Below, piece by piece: positions 46,984 through 58,484 of a stretch of 64,000 nt of DNA. Position 1 is the stretch's first letter; every line of letters begins with the position of its first letter. The notes beneath the pieces were generated by a model, which was not told the origin of the DNA, did no database searches, and saw only the letters and a list, made by a program, of their open reading frames with translations. The stretch comes from Stenogyne calaminthoides. Lineage: Eukaryota > Streptophyta > Magnoliopsida > Lamiales > Lamiaceae. The DNA lies in assembly GCA_037126765.1 (NCBI GenBank), contig JBBCBC010000056.1, forward strand, positions 372,001-436,000, given 5' to 3'. The position numbers were made by a program, and so were the translations under genes.

Positions 46984-46998
46984 ATTTCCCCCTTTTTG
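46984..46998 (-). other. Polypurine tract of B2
   Basis: CAAAAAGGGGGAAAT on -, identical to 40036-40050 and directly before the LTR. Confidence 0.88.
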
Positions 46999-47229
46999 AT
47001 GATGCCAAAACCATCTTGTTACATTTAAGAAAACCTAACCTATCCTCAGGTTTCAGTTTATCTATTACAACCAAAATGGTATTTCTCCAATCAAGTTCTT
47101 TAACAATCTGGCATATCAAGACATGTAAAAAGATAATGAGATATTATCTTTGAGCATAAAGATAAAATTTTCATTGATGTAGGATAAGAGTTACAGACAT
47201 AATGAAAAAAAAAAGTAAGAACAAAGTCT

Positions 47230-50200
47230 TCAGTCTTCTTCCACTTCATCCTCTGGCACTTCCAGGTTGAACATCCCGTAGTATCTCTTCTCCAGTTCAT
47301 CTCTTGCCTTGATGATTTCAGGGTTGTTTCCTGTTAGGCCTAGCTGGATGGCATACTGGGCTATTTCCTGAGAAATGGCTGCCTCATTTACATAGCCATT
47401 TTCAAACCTAGGAGTTGGGTACATGTATGGACCAGGAGCTACTATCTGAGTGTTTCCTTCATCTGCCAAGTTGATCCAACTTTACAGGTACTTAGGATAG
47501 AATGTCGATAGAAGTATTCAATAAAGGCTTCATTCTTATCCGAAATTGCTCCCCCATTCTCTCATAATCTCATAATAGAACCGTAGGTTCTCTTGATCTC
47601 TTCCCATGCATCATTGAACTCAGATAGGCATCCACTTGTCAATGTGCGCCACTTCTCGAGTCTTTTTCAGTACCTCTCCTTTTGCTTAGAAACTTTTTGA
47701 ATCCACCTCTTCTTTTTCGTTTCTTCTTCTTTCTTCTTTTCTCGATCGAGGAGCACCACGATCTCGAAGCGGCCAGTTCTTTTCTCCTTTTCAATCTGCA
47801 GGGCCTTCAGAGTCTTCTTGGTATCAAAAGTCTCTGGTTGAGCTTCAGTTTCCTTTTCTGGTCCTTCATCTGATTCTTCAAAATCCATAATCAGCTTCCT
47901 CTGAGTAGGTTTAGCTACCTTTGCTCTTTTCTTCTTTTTAGGTTCAACAAAGGCAACTGCTTTTCTCTTTTCTGGTCTGGCTTGTTCTTCTTTTGCTTTG
48001 CTTGTTCCAACCATCCTTCTATCACTCAATTTCTCAGAAATTACTTCCTGAACGGTTTGATCAGATGTTTGAATGAAGATAGGTTTCTCAGCTTCTTTGA
48101 ACTTTAGTTTCTCAGTGGCTTCAATTTCTCTTAAGGCATCAACAATTTTCTTTCCTTCAGCTTCTTTTTTAGCCTTTCTCTCCAAGGTTTGTGCCAACAA
48201 CTCACTTAATTTGCCACCAGGCCTTTCCCCCTTTTTGGCACCATACCTTGGGAGTAGTTGAGTCAGTGCAGTATCCATATAATATTGCTCCTTACTCATA
48301 CTGCACACTTCTCCCGCCAACTGATTATGCTCATCTTCAGCCTTATCATGTAATTCTTGGCCATTGAGAACTCATCCGAAAGAGGAGAAAACTGTTTTGA
48401 GAAGACATCATGCATCATCTCTGTCATCTTGGTCATGAGCAGAGAGCCCATTTCCTCAACAGCTGTTTTGATCATCAGATCATTCTTCTCAATCAGCTTG
48501 GCTTCAAGATAGGCAGTTCTTTCTTGATACATCTGCTTCATGTTGGCATTAAGCTCTGTATGTACTCCATCAATCTTTCCATCTAATGTAGTTAATTTAC
48601 TTGATAGAGTTGTTTGAAGCGTGTCGTCGATGATGAACTCGGGTTCTCCATTTTCGATTTTGAGCAACGTAACTAACTCCATCCGAGTCATCTTGTCTGT
48701 GAGAATTGTTTGCGGATGCTTGATGAAGAGCTTAGATTCTCAAGCTTTTGAGATTGACTCGCCAAAGATCTCTTCCATCCTTGGCTCTATCTTCTTTAAC
48801 TCATCCGAGATTGGTGTGAAATCAACCAATTTGGAGTTTGTACAACATTTTCCAACCGAAATGGGGCTCCAACCGAGCCTCGATCGCATATCATAAACAT
48901 CGATTTAAAGCTAGGTACTTCAAGAATTTCGCATAATGTATAACAAAGGCGAAAAAGGTACCAAGAATGTTAACTTCATCGAGGTTGTCTCGATATCGCT
49001 TGGTTCAAATCGATTCATCCCCATCCGACTCTCGCCTTCCTTCTCTTTCTCAAGATCTATCCGAGGTTCCTTCTCCTTCTCGATTTCTTTTTTTTTTCAG
49101 CATCATCTCCTTATCCTTATCTTTATTTTGATCATGGGAGCCGAAGCATCAACTCCTTCAAGAGCTTTCTTTACGCTAGCTTTTTTTTCACTAATTCATC
49201 AAAATCAACAAATTTTCATTCTCAAATTGGTTTTTCAAACCCGAGAATTCATCGAGTAAAATTGCCTCAAAGATTCCACCACTCTTCTCCTCAATATGAA
49301 GCAATGTTTAGCATCTCCGGGAGTGTTTGATTCGCAGAATATACATTTGTGGTTCTCGAGCACGAAGAACATATCCCGAAGGTCGATAGGCATTCACCAG
49401 GTATCTATCTGCCTAAGATGAACTGCTTCCCGCCTTGCTGCCATTCATCTCTTGGCTTCTCCTTCTTAAATCTTGGGCTTTCGAAGATAGATTCAGAGTG
49501 TATGAGTTCTAGAGTCGATGGATCTAGAAATTGTTCATTGAGAAAGCGCATCAAGTTCAAGCAATTCACGAGGTTCAGATCGATCTGAGATGCGAGCAGT
49601 CTTTCTTCATGGGGATCGAGGTCCCTTGAAGATTTCCTGAGAGATTTTATCTGAGCTCAGAGAGGTTTCGAGTACCTCAGAAAAAACCTGTTCCTCAGTT
49701 TCTTGCTCCTGCACATTTGTCACTACCTGAGCAAGAACCTGAAGTGGAGATTTCAACCCTTGATGTCCTTGAGTTGAGTTTCTTGATTTCAGCGGCCTCC
49801 TTCTCAATGATAGATTGAAGCCTTCAAGGCTTCCGAGGAGCTTTCTTCTTCTTTTTCTCCTTTCTCTCTTTTAATTTGCATTTAATTTTCATTTTCATTT
49901 TTTTCAGTTTCTTCTTGGCCTCCTCCTCCTGAGACTCATAGTTTTTCTCTTTCTTTCCTCTCAAAGTCTTCTTTGTTGGTTTGAACATGATTTTTGACTT
50001 TGGAAAGGAAGTGGAATTGGCAAAGATGTCCTCCTCTTCTTCTCTGCGTTTCCAAGATAAATGCAATCTTGGTTGCATGCGAATCTTTCCTTTGATAACT
50101 ACAGAGCCATTCACCTTCTGAATTTGTTTGGCTTGATCACTCACCACCTTGATCAAATAGTGCAACCAATTGAATGACGTGGAAGGTGAATCTTCAATCG

Positions 50201-50750
50201 CCGCCATTAGCCTTAACTTAGGCGTGCTTATCTGTTCAAAACTACCAGATCTACTCATGATGCATTTGCTTACAATATCCAACAATACTCGATATTTAGG
50301 CTTCAAATGCCTCTTATTCAGAGTAGCTTCAAACTTTCTTGGATGCTTTCGATATTTTATCCAAATATTCTTGTTCTCTACCCATCATGTATACCGTAGG
50401 GTCTTCACCTCTATCACTTAACTCATATATGGCATTTAGATTCTTAGGAATAATATATAATTCCCTAACAAAATCCACATATTTCGAACCATGCTCCAAA
50501 TGCGAGACTGTAATCTGAGATTCTATGCAATTCTCATCATCTAACTGCATATTAGAGATAAACTCAATTACCTCTTTCGCATATTCGGCCTCTGGTTGAT
50601 TCGCGACCAGACATGTAAGCTTTGCCAAACGAATCAAATGCAATGCCTCCTCCTCGTGAGTTGCATTGGACGAGCTTTCTAGAGAAACGACATATTCGCA
50701 TTTCCAAGGTTTATTGAAAATGGCGAGTTTGTCGATACGAAAAGTGTCAT
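47230..50750 (-). pseudogene. Family B ORF3, copy 2
   Basis: Colinear with copy 1 (40300-43895) over its whole length, starting at ATG 50750 and ending with TGA at 47230 after an acidic tail (DEVEED). Open segments: 50643-50329 and 50306-49824 (globular N-terminal part and charged region), 49807-49607, 48691-48296 and 48320-47667 (coiled-coil and basic region), 47469-47230 (C-terminal NTQIVAPGPYMYP part). Between about 48600 and 49600 the sequence departs from copy 1 almost only at CAG/CTG positions, which destroys the frame. The element body is otherwise so similar that the two ORF3 copies were probably intact until recently. Function unknown. Confidence 0.8.
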
Positions 50751-51200
50751 TTTTAGAGAATTTCGGTGAAGGGTTTTGAGATAGGTGAAAATTTCTGCAA
50801 TCGAGTGTTTTTTGACGAGTGTTTGTGAAGATGAAGGCTTTTTGGAATAGGGCTTTGAAAGAAATTTTTCCAATGGATATGGGATTTTGATTTATGGAAA
50901 ATCGCGTAGATGAAGAAATCGACGGTTGAGATTAAAAACCGACTAAAACGGGTATATGAAAGGACGATTTCGCAAATACTAAGCCGCCAATTTATCCCTA
51001 TTGGTGATTAATGAACAATGCATTTAATTACTATTTCTGCAGACCATTGACTTTCCTCGTGGATTTCAAAGGTCCCGCCCAATTATTTCTTCGTGTTTTT
51101 CATTTTATTGCCAATGATTATTGAGATTCAGCTAGACAATAAATGTGTTGCATGAGTCAATACTTCTTTAGACTAATTTTCTCCATCGTCTTTAATTTTT
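50751..51200 (-). other. Spacer between pol and ORF3
   Basis: About 450 bp with no ORF feature. It would hold any splice acceptor or internal promoter used to express ORF3. I see no clear TATA box. The first part (to about 50920) is also present upstream of copy 1 (43896-44069). Confidence 0.5.
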
Positions 51201-53100
51201 TTGACCTTGATAAAATGTCAAGATAATATCGAAATCTTGATCTTCAAGATAATTGAGTTTCCCAAGACTCGGTGTTCAAGATTTCAATTTTATCCCGAGT
51301 TTTTCAAGAAAACCGAGAAAACTTCATGCATCCGAAAACCTTCAATTTTTCGATTTTCTTTATTCACCGATCCAACATACCTAATTCAACCGATAGTTCC
51401 TTAAATCTTGATTCAAATGAAAGGTTTAGTCAAGATATCGACTCTCTGTTTATCAAGATGAATTTTCTCCATTCTCGATCTTTCTTCTCAACATGATCTC
51501 GATGAAGTGATGTCTCGATATCAACATGCTTACATCCGTGTGCAATACAGATTTTGTGTAATAGCAATTGCACTATTATTATCACAAAATATAGGTACTT
51601 CATTGGCAATAATCTTATAATCCCTCAATTGTTGTCCGAGCCAAAGAATCAGGCACAACACTTTCCTGCGATCATGTATTCACCCGGTAAGAGTTGGTTG
51701 CTCACGAGGTTTGTTTCTTTTGAAAACCATGATATCGGTTTACTTCCAAGAAATTGACAAGTTCCTCGTGGTAGGCTTATCATCAATTCTACATCCTCCA
51801 TAATCATCCCATCAATAACCGCTAATTCAAGGTTATCATCACCGGATACCATAATCCTCTATTCACAAAGGCCTTTAAGATATTTCGAATCTTTTTGGCG
51901 GCCTCCATGTGACTAAATTTAAGATTAGCTTTGGTATCTTGCACATATCCCAACAAAGAAATGTTATATCGGGCCTACTTGTCTGTGAGATATAGCGAAG
52001 GATCCAATGATACCTCTATAATCGCAGTGATTTATTGATTTGCCTTTCGAGATCGATCCATCTTGTAGTTAGTATTCATAGGAATTCTAATTGTATTGCA
52101 ATTCTCATAACCATACTTTTTGCAATCGGATCTCGGTGTATTTTGCTTGATTGATGAAAATTCATTCCTTAGTTTGTTTCACCAAGTCCAAGAAAGAAAT
52201 TCATCTCCCCATCATTGACATCTCAAACTTTCCTTTCATCGGGGAAAAACTTTTCACACAAATTGATGATTTGGAGATCCAAATATGATGTCATCTACAT
52301 AAATCGATCAAGTAAGATGTCTTTCCCATCTTCTATCCCCGAACAGAGTCCTATCAACAGTTCATTTGATAAAACCATGGTCAAGAAGAAAACCGAGAAA
52401 GGGTATCATACCATGCTCGGTGCTTGCTTAACACCATACAAGGCTTTCCCGAGCACAGAACTTGGTCATTATGTGCGAAAACCGGAGGTTGTTCCACATA
52501 AACCTCTTCCTTAAGCACACCATTCGAAATGCACTTTTCACATCCATCCGATGGATGAATTTCATGTGGGCAAACATATGCAAGAAACAATCGATGGCTT
52601 CTAGTCTTGCAACAAAAAAAAAGGTTTCATCATAATCCAAGCATTCTTCTTGGGAATAACCTTGTGCAACTAGCCTTGCCTTTGTTTCTCACAATATTGT
52701 TGTTTTCATCTCTCATATTCTTGAACACCCACTTAGTTCCAATCACATTGTGCCTCTTAGTCTATCCACTAGCTCCCAAACTTCATTCCTTGAGAACCCA
52801 TTCAAATCTTCTTGCATAGCAAAGAATCCAAAATGAATCTTGTAGAGCTTCTTCAATCTTAGTAGGTTCGTTTTCAGATAGGAAGCAGGAGAACAAAGCA
52901 CTTTCTCCATGGAACCTTCTCGTTTTGACACCATCTGATAGATCACCCACAATCTGACTTGTAGGATGATTATCCAACCATTTTCTCTGGATGTTCCCCT
53001 TCAAGAGTATCCTCAACATCGAAATGTTAGGTTCAGGTAGTTCATTAAATTTAGGGAACAACAGAAAAGGAGAAAGAGAATCATCTTCCTCAGGGGAAAT
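51201..53100 (-). pseudogene. B2 reverse transcriptase and RNase H
   Basis: Read on -. A pre-RT region (FPKFNELPEPN, KWLDNHP) leads to NEVWELVDR. The RT core includes VARLEAIDCFLHMFAHMKF, with a damaged VKSAFRM in place of the MDVKSAFL block, and YVDD at 52290-52301. RNase H shows GSKPISWFSK, YMIAGKCCA and EVPIFCDNNSAIAIT (catalytic Asp) between about 51850 and 51540. Many frameshifts break it. CAG and CTG are nearly absent here while CGA-type words are common, in contrast to 54100-55500, so much of the damage may be consensus error. Confidence 0.85.
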
Positions 53101-54800
53101 TCCATTCAGAACATTGTCAGAGACATTTGTTTGATAGATTCAGAGTTTGCCTCAGCTGTGACCACATCTTCATCTGCATTACATACCCGAGTCCGAATCG
53201 TGTATGTTTAGATTGGTCGACTTCAGGTGTGTTTTCTTTCCTTGGTGGAGAATTTCCATCCCGAGTCTCACCATCCCGAGTTTTTCCATCCCGACTTCTT
53301 TGTTCGAGTCTAATTCACTCCATTCATAGAAAGTGACCGACTTCTTCTTTTCAGGTTCAGAGGATGTTTTATCATTCTTTTTCAGGCTAAGTCTGGTGAT
53401 TCTCTTGATCGGTTCTCCTGAGTCATGTTCATGTTTCTTCCAACACAAGTTGATTCATCAAAAACAACATGAGGTGTTTCTTTCACAATAAGAGTCCTAC
53501 AAATGTAAACTCGAAGGCTTTACCGACTTCGAATACCCTAAGAATATCCCTTCATCGCCTTTGCTATCAAAAGTTTTCAACCGATCTTTACCATTATTGT
53601 GTATGAAACACTTGCAACCAAACACACGAAAGAAAGAAAAACAAGAGGCTTCCTTTCATTCCACAAATTCATATGGAGTTTTTCCTTGGTTCTTGGTCAA
53701 GATGGATCCGTTTCCGAGAGTAGCATGCAAAGTGTTGATAGCTTCAAATTTCAAAAATCTCTTAGGAATATCACCAAAGAATCATTGTCCTTGCGAGCTT
53801 CTTTCGAGTCCTATTTCTTCTTTTTTAGCAACACCATTCTTTGTGGGGTCCTTGCGGTGATGTTTCATGAGCTATTCCATTTCTTTGCACAATAATCGAT
53901 GTGATATGATTGATAAACTCGGCCTCCTTTTATCGATCCGATTTTAACCACACTCGATTCTTTTTCAAGATCGAGCCTTTTCAATAGTTCGGTAGTTTTT
54001 GTCGAGTCTCTTTCTTCGAGTAAGAATATGACCCATGTGTATCTAGAGTAGTCATCGGCTACCACAAGTGTGTATTTTTCGCCATTAGTGCTCACAGTGT
54101 TCTTGGACCAAAGAGATCCATATGTAACAGTTGTAGTATTCTATCAGTAGAAACATCTACTTTGCTTTTGAAAGATGCTCTGATTTGTTTTCCTTTCTGA
54201 CGAGCATCACATACGTGATCTTTACTAAACACTTCATTGGGTAACCCCCTGACAAGTGCTAATCTTGTAAGTTTGTTCGGGTTTTGAAGTTTAAGTGATT
54301 CATTCTTTTGTGCCACAACCAACTGGTATCAGTGGAACTTTTTGCAACCAAACATGTATCTTTAGGAGTTGAACTCCAATCAGCAAGATACACATTTCCT
54401 TTTCTAGTACCAGTCAGTAAAATTTTCTGTGAAATATTATCTTTTACATAACATAAGTTCTTTGAGAACTCAACACTGAATCCTTTGTCACATAATTGAC
54501 TGATAGAAAGCAAGTTATGCTTTAGACCAGACACATATGAAACACCATGGATATGAACAGAGTCAACTTCAAGAGTTCCATATCCTTCAGTTTGTCCTTT
54601 GGAATTGTCTCCAAATGTGATCTGAGGGCCTTTTTGCTCAACATAGTCAGTGATTAGTTGCTTATATCCTGTCATATGTCTTGAACATCCACTGTCCAGA
54701 TACCATACAATAGGAGCCAATTCATTTCCACTCATCAGTGCTATGTTGTTTTCATTCAGCTCATTGCCCTTTTCCTTCACCTGAAAAACAGATCAGTTCT
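53101..54800 (-). pseudogene. B2 protease and integrase
   Basis: Protease at 54780-54500 with WYLDSGCSRHMTG and SVHIHGVSYVSGLKHNLLSISQL. The pre-integrase region (WLWHKRMNHLNF, then CDARQKGKQIRASF, where the first Cys pair is broken to CDAR) continues to about 54150. The integrase core begins HMDLFGP near 54110 and continues with TLVVADDYSRYTWVIFLL at 54095-53990. From 53950 down to 53440 the C-terminal integrase is recognisable only in scattered frames. 54259-54780 is open and almost identical to B1; downstream the frame breaks repeatedly. Confidence 0.87.
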
Positions 54801-54807
54801 TAGGTAC

Positions 54808-57103
54808 TCATTTGGTGTAGGGTCCTACTAGGTTAGCTGTACCTTTTGGAACCCAAATCTGCCTAACAACTCTAATTACTTTAGAATGGCTGATTTGTCT
54901 CCCATAAACATCTACATACACATTCACCACCCTAGAAGCCTTGGCAGTATCCTGTGCATGAGTTCCAGCCTTAGCATGAACATGAGCCTTAGAGTTCTTC
55001 TTGGGTTCAGGCCTATTGTTCAAGTGCCTTAGCTTTTGTGCAGCTGGTCTCTGTCTCTGCTGACTTGGGTTCAGGAAACCTTTACCCTTAGACACGTGGG
55101 GTTTAGGTTGCCTGTACTGAAATTGGGGTCTTTCGGTTGAGAATATCTCTGCTGAGTGTTTCTCTTCTGAAAATTCCTCTGATGGTTCAGTGCAGATCTC
55201 TTTAGGTTGGTATTCTTAGACTGAGACTTTGAAGTACTGGCCTGAAAATTTCCTACTGAGTGTTCAGATTTTCTAGCCTTTTCCTGAGGTCTGGGCTTTC
55301 TTCCCTGAACCTTCAGTTTTTCTGAAACCATAGGTCCTTTACCCTTGTCTAAAACTCTGGGCAGTTCTTCAGTAAGAAGATTAGATGCCACTGGTTTAAC
55401 AAAGACAGTCTTGGTGCTACTAGAAGCAGCATTCAAAAGACCTTGTGAGGTTCCCCCGAATGTATCCCAATCCAACTTTTATAGTTGCAGGTCTTTGATA
55501 ACTCTGAATTTCATCTATCACTTTAGATGCGTAATTCAATAGAGCTAACTTTCTCTCACAAGACTATCCTCACATTTTTAGAGTTTCATGCTTCTCAAAG
55601 AGGTCATTGAACTCGATTACGATAAAATTTGAATCTCTTTAGTGGATTTCTCTAATTTTCCATTCAGGATCTCTATCACCTTCTCTTTTTCTGAGAGTTG
55701 TACTTTCAGAACATCCAGTTCATCAATAGTTCCCATCAATTGAGAAGTGATCTCAAAGCATTTTTTTAGAGTCTTTCCACTTCGATTCTCGTGATCGGTT
55801 CCTTGTTCTCGCTCTTGAGTTTCATTGAGTAGTTCTTGTAACACAGAATAGTCCTTCATAAGATTCTCAAACGAATCCATCAGGTCAAAGTTACTGTTTA
55901 CAGTTGAACTTGAGAACTCATGTGCTTGTGTAGGAACAACAACAGAGAGAGAAGAATTTACCTCCTCCACAGCCATAAGACAGACATCATCATTGTCACT
56001 GTCTGAGAAAATTTCATCTGAGGAACAGGAACCTTCTCTTCGTAATGTTCTTCCTCTTCTGCAATCATAGCTTTCTTCTTTGGAGATCTTCCCGCCTCTC
56101 TTGGCTTGTCTCTCCTTTCTTTCTTTAGCACTTCACCAGATGATCATATTGAAAGTGACCTTTCTTCTGACAGTTGTAGCATCTGTTGGTATCATCATCC
56201 TGATCACTTTCCTCCTTGGTCTTGGAGTCCTTCTTCTTGGATGAGGATCCTTCAGCTTTTTGGTCCTTCCTTTTCAAGCAGATATCGCCCCTCGACTTCG
56301 AGTCTCTCTTGTACTGTGATTCCCGTAATATTTTTATATTTCCCATATCTGCTATTGAGTCTTTCAAACCTCCTTGCCATCAAGATTAGCTTATCCTCCC
56401 GCTTTCATCCCGATTTTTTGGCAAGTGAGTTCTCGAACTCTCTGTACTTCTGAGATTTCTCTTTGGCTTGAAAAGCCACATTCTTGCTAGATGAAGAATC
56501 ATCTTTGTTGTCAGATTTCTTAGTTTTCTTGTCAATCACAAACTCATAAGCTTTCAGTTCAGAGAAAACTTGTTGATATGGCATGGAATCAATATTTTTG
56601 GTGTTTTCAATCACCACAAAGATGTATATCCCATTTCTTAGATAATCCTCTAAGAATTTTTTAAATCACTTCTCTCTGTGGGTATCTTTTCCCAAGAGCA
56701 CTCAGATCATTCATGATCTTTTCCCAAGTTTGTCAATGGATTCACTATCTTTCATTTCAAAGGTATCAAACTTTCCAATTCAATAGAAAGTTTGTTTTCC
56801 TTAATATGATATGTCGACCTCAAGTTTGTCCCATATTTCTTTGCGCTTCATTCAATCATCCCCATAACACCATCATTTTATACAAAGTATCTTTACTTTC
56901 CAATAGACTAACTTTCTCATCGAGAAAGTTTGTTTTCCATCTCCTCGATCATTCCTCTCAATATGTGCCTCTGATTCACAACAAGAATTTGAATGGTCCT
57001 TCGTCCCATCCACATTTCTTTCATGTTTTGAATACGATGAGTGAAAATCAATCTCCATAACATAGCTCATCAACATAGAACATGTTAAGTTTCTTAAAGG
57101 CAT
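54808..57103 (-). pseudogene. B2 gag
   Basis: Begins at ATG about 57103, as in B1. The first 500 bp (57100-56600) are so degraded that the capsid N-terminus is barely readable (MPLRNLTCS frame at 57070). From 56617 the capsid end (IENTKNIDSMPYQQVFSELKAYEF) is clear. The zinc knuckle near 56150-56195 reads CYNCQKKGHFQYD and then changes frame. The coiled-coil region (55976-55617) and the basic Lys/Pro/Gln-rich region (55475-54808) match B1. It lacks the two internal deletions of B3, so it is not a mirror copy of B3. Confidence 0.85.
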
Positions 57104-57163
57104 GATCTTTAGATATGTAACAGTCAAGAAAAAATTATTCAAAATGAACCACCGCTCAAAGTC

Positions 57164-58480
57164 TGTTGGTTTGGTAAGTTGATCATCAAAACGAACCAAC
57201 GCTTTAAAACTTTTTCATTGAGGTCGATGGGTCAGTTATCCTATGATTTTGCCTCGAAACACGGACCCGAGTATCATTTTTAAAACTTTTCTTTCATTGA
57301 GATGGGTCGAGATGGGTATCAAGGGTTTCTTTGAAAAACACGGATTTGAATGGTCTCTTGAAAAATGATCCCGGTTTCCACATTCTTTCATGTTTTAGAA
57401 ATACGGCAATGATCGATTATCTCAATCACCAATTCTCAAATCTCTAGCCACTACTCAAGTCTGCTAACTATCACATAGCTTTTGATTTTAGCAAAATTTT
57501 CCCTTCAATAAAAAAGGTTTAAAGGTCACAAAATTTGATTTCTTGTTGGTTCCAATGAATATCGGTTCTATGCCTTGAAAAACATGCAACTTTATAATCT
57601 AACAAACAAAACAACACAAACTCAAAGGGTTTGGGTTTTTATCTCTGAGATATCCTCTTTATGACAACAAATAAATTCAACCACTTCCTAAACTTAGTTC
57701 CTTTTTAGTCAAATTTTCCAATGAATATTTTGGGCAATATCTCAAACACACACAAGTTTGATGACTACCATAAGTAGCTTACTAACTTTTCTCTAGAGTT
57801 TTTTGGCTAGTCTTCATTTATAGATATTATTCAAGGTAACTCTAACTCATCCAACAAAGACACATCAAACTTATTAACAAGGGTTTGGGTTTGGGTTAGT
57901 TTCTTACTAAGATATCTTGTTTAAGAACTAATGCAAAATTTAGTCATATCTTTCCAAGCTTTGATATATCTTCACTCTAGGCTTAGAATAGTGAGCTCTC
58001 TCCAATGTGAAATCTTGGGTTCTGTCTTTCAATGTCTTCTTTCAATTAGAATATTTTTCACATCTCTCTTGAGTTTGAAAGTCTTCAAGTCTTCGTATTT
58101 ATAAACATTTACTTCACCAAGGTAATTCTTGAAAAACTATCCGATTGTCTTTATTATCTTGATTTTCGGTTCTTGATTGATGAACGGCTATTTTTAGGAA
58201 AACACTCACTTGCATGTTTTAGGAAATATCTTCATCAAGTCAATTTTCCAATTTTTACATAATGGAACTTAACCCTCTACATGATTCAAGGTCTCTCTTT
58301 TCGATGAATTATCTTTTGTTGTCTTCCTAATTGGTTCTTGTCTTATTATCCCAAACAAAATGTCTTTTTGGTCAATGAATTAAAACCTAAACAACATTTT
58401 GATTTCCTTTCCCAAATATTTTGGGCCTACTTTTAAATATTTGGATATTTTTCAGATAATCTTGACATATTATCGAACAT
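57164..58480 (-). repeat. 5' LTR of B2, truncated and degraded
   Basis: Starts TGTTGGT at 57164 after a damaged primer site (CCACCGCTCAAAGTC). Ordered LTR-B phrases can be followed (GGTCGATGGGTCAG, GATATCC, GAGCTCTCTCCAATGTGAAA, TATTTATAAAC, GATGAACGGC, TTTTGGGC) to about 58480. They are separated by deletions and scrambled joins. The last 400 bp expected of the LTR are missing, where B3 begins. Confidence 0.65.
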
Positions 58481-58484
58481 GAAT

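Larger units (their letters stand above)
45670..58480 (-). mobile_element. Ty1/copia family B element B2, near complete
   Basis: Order on -: truncated 5' LTR, gag, protease, integrase, RT, RNase H, spacer, ORF3, polypurine tract, 3' LTR. It is the only family B copy here that shows the whole gene order and places ORF3 after RNase H. The left flank is AAAAC; the right end is lost in a degraded junction with B3, so no target duplication can be read. Confidence 0.9.
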
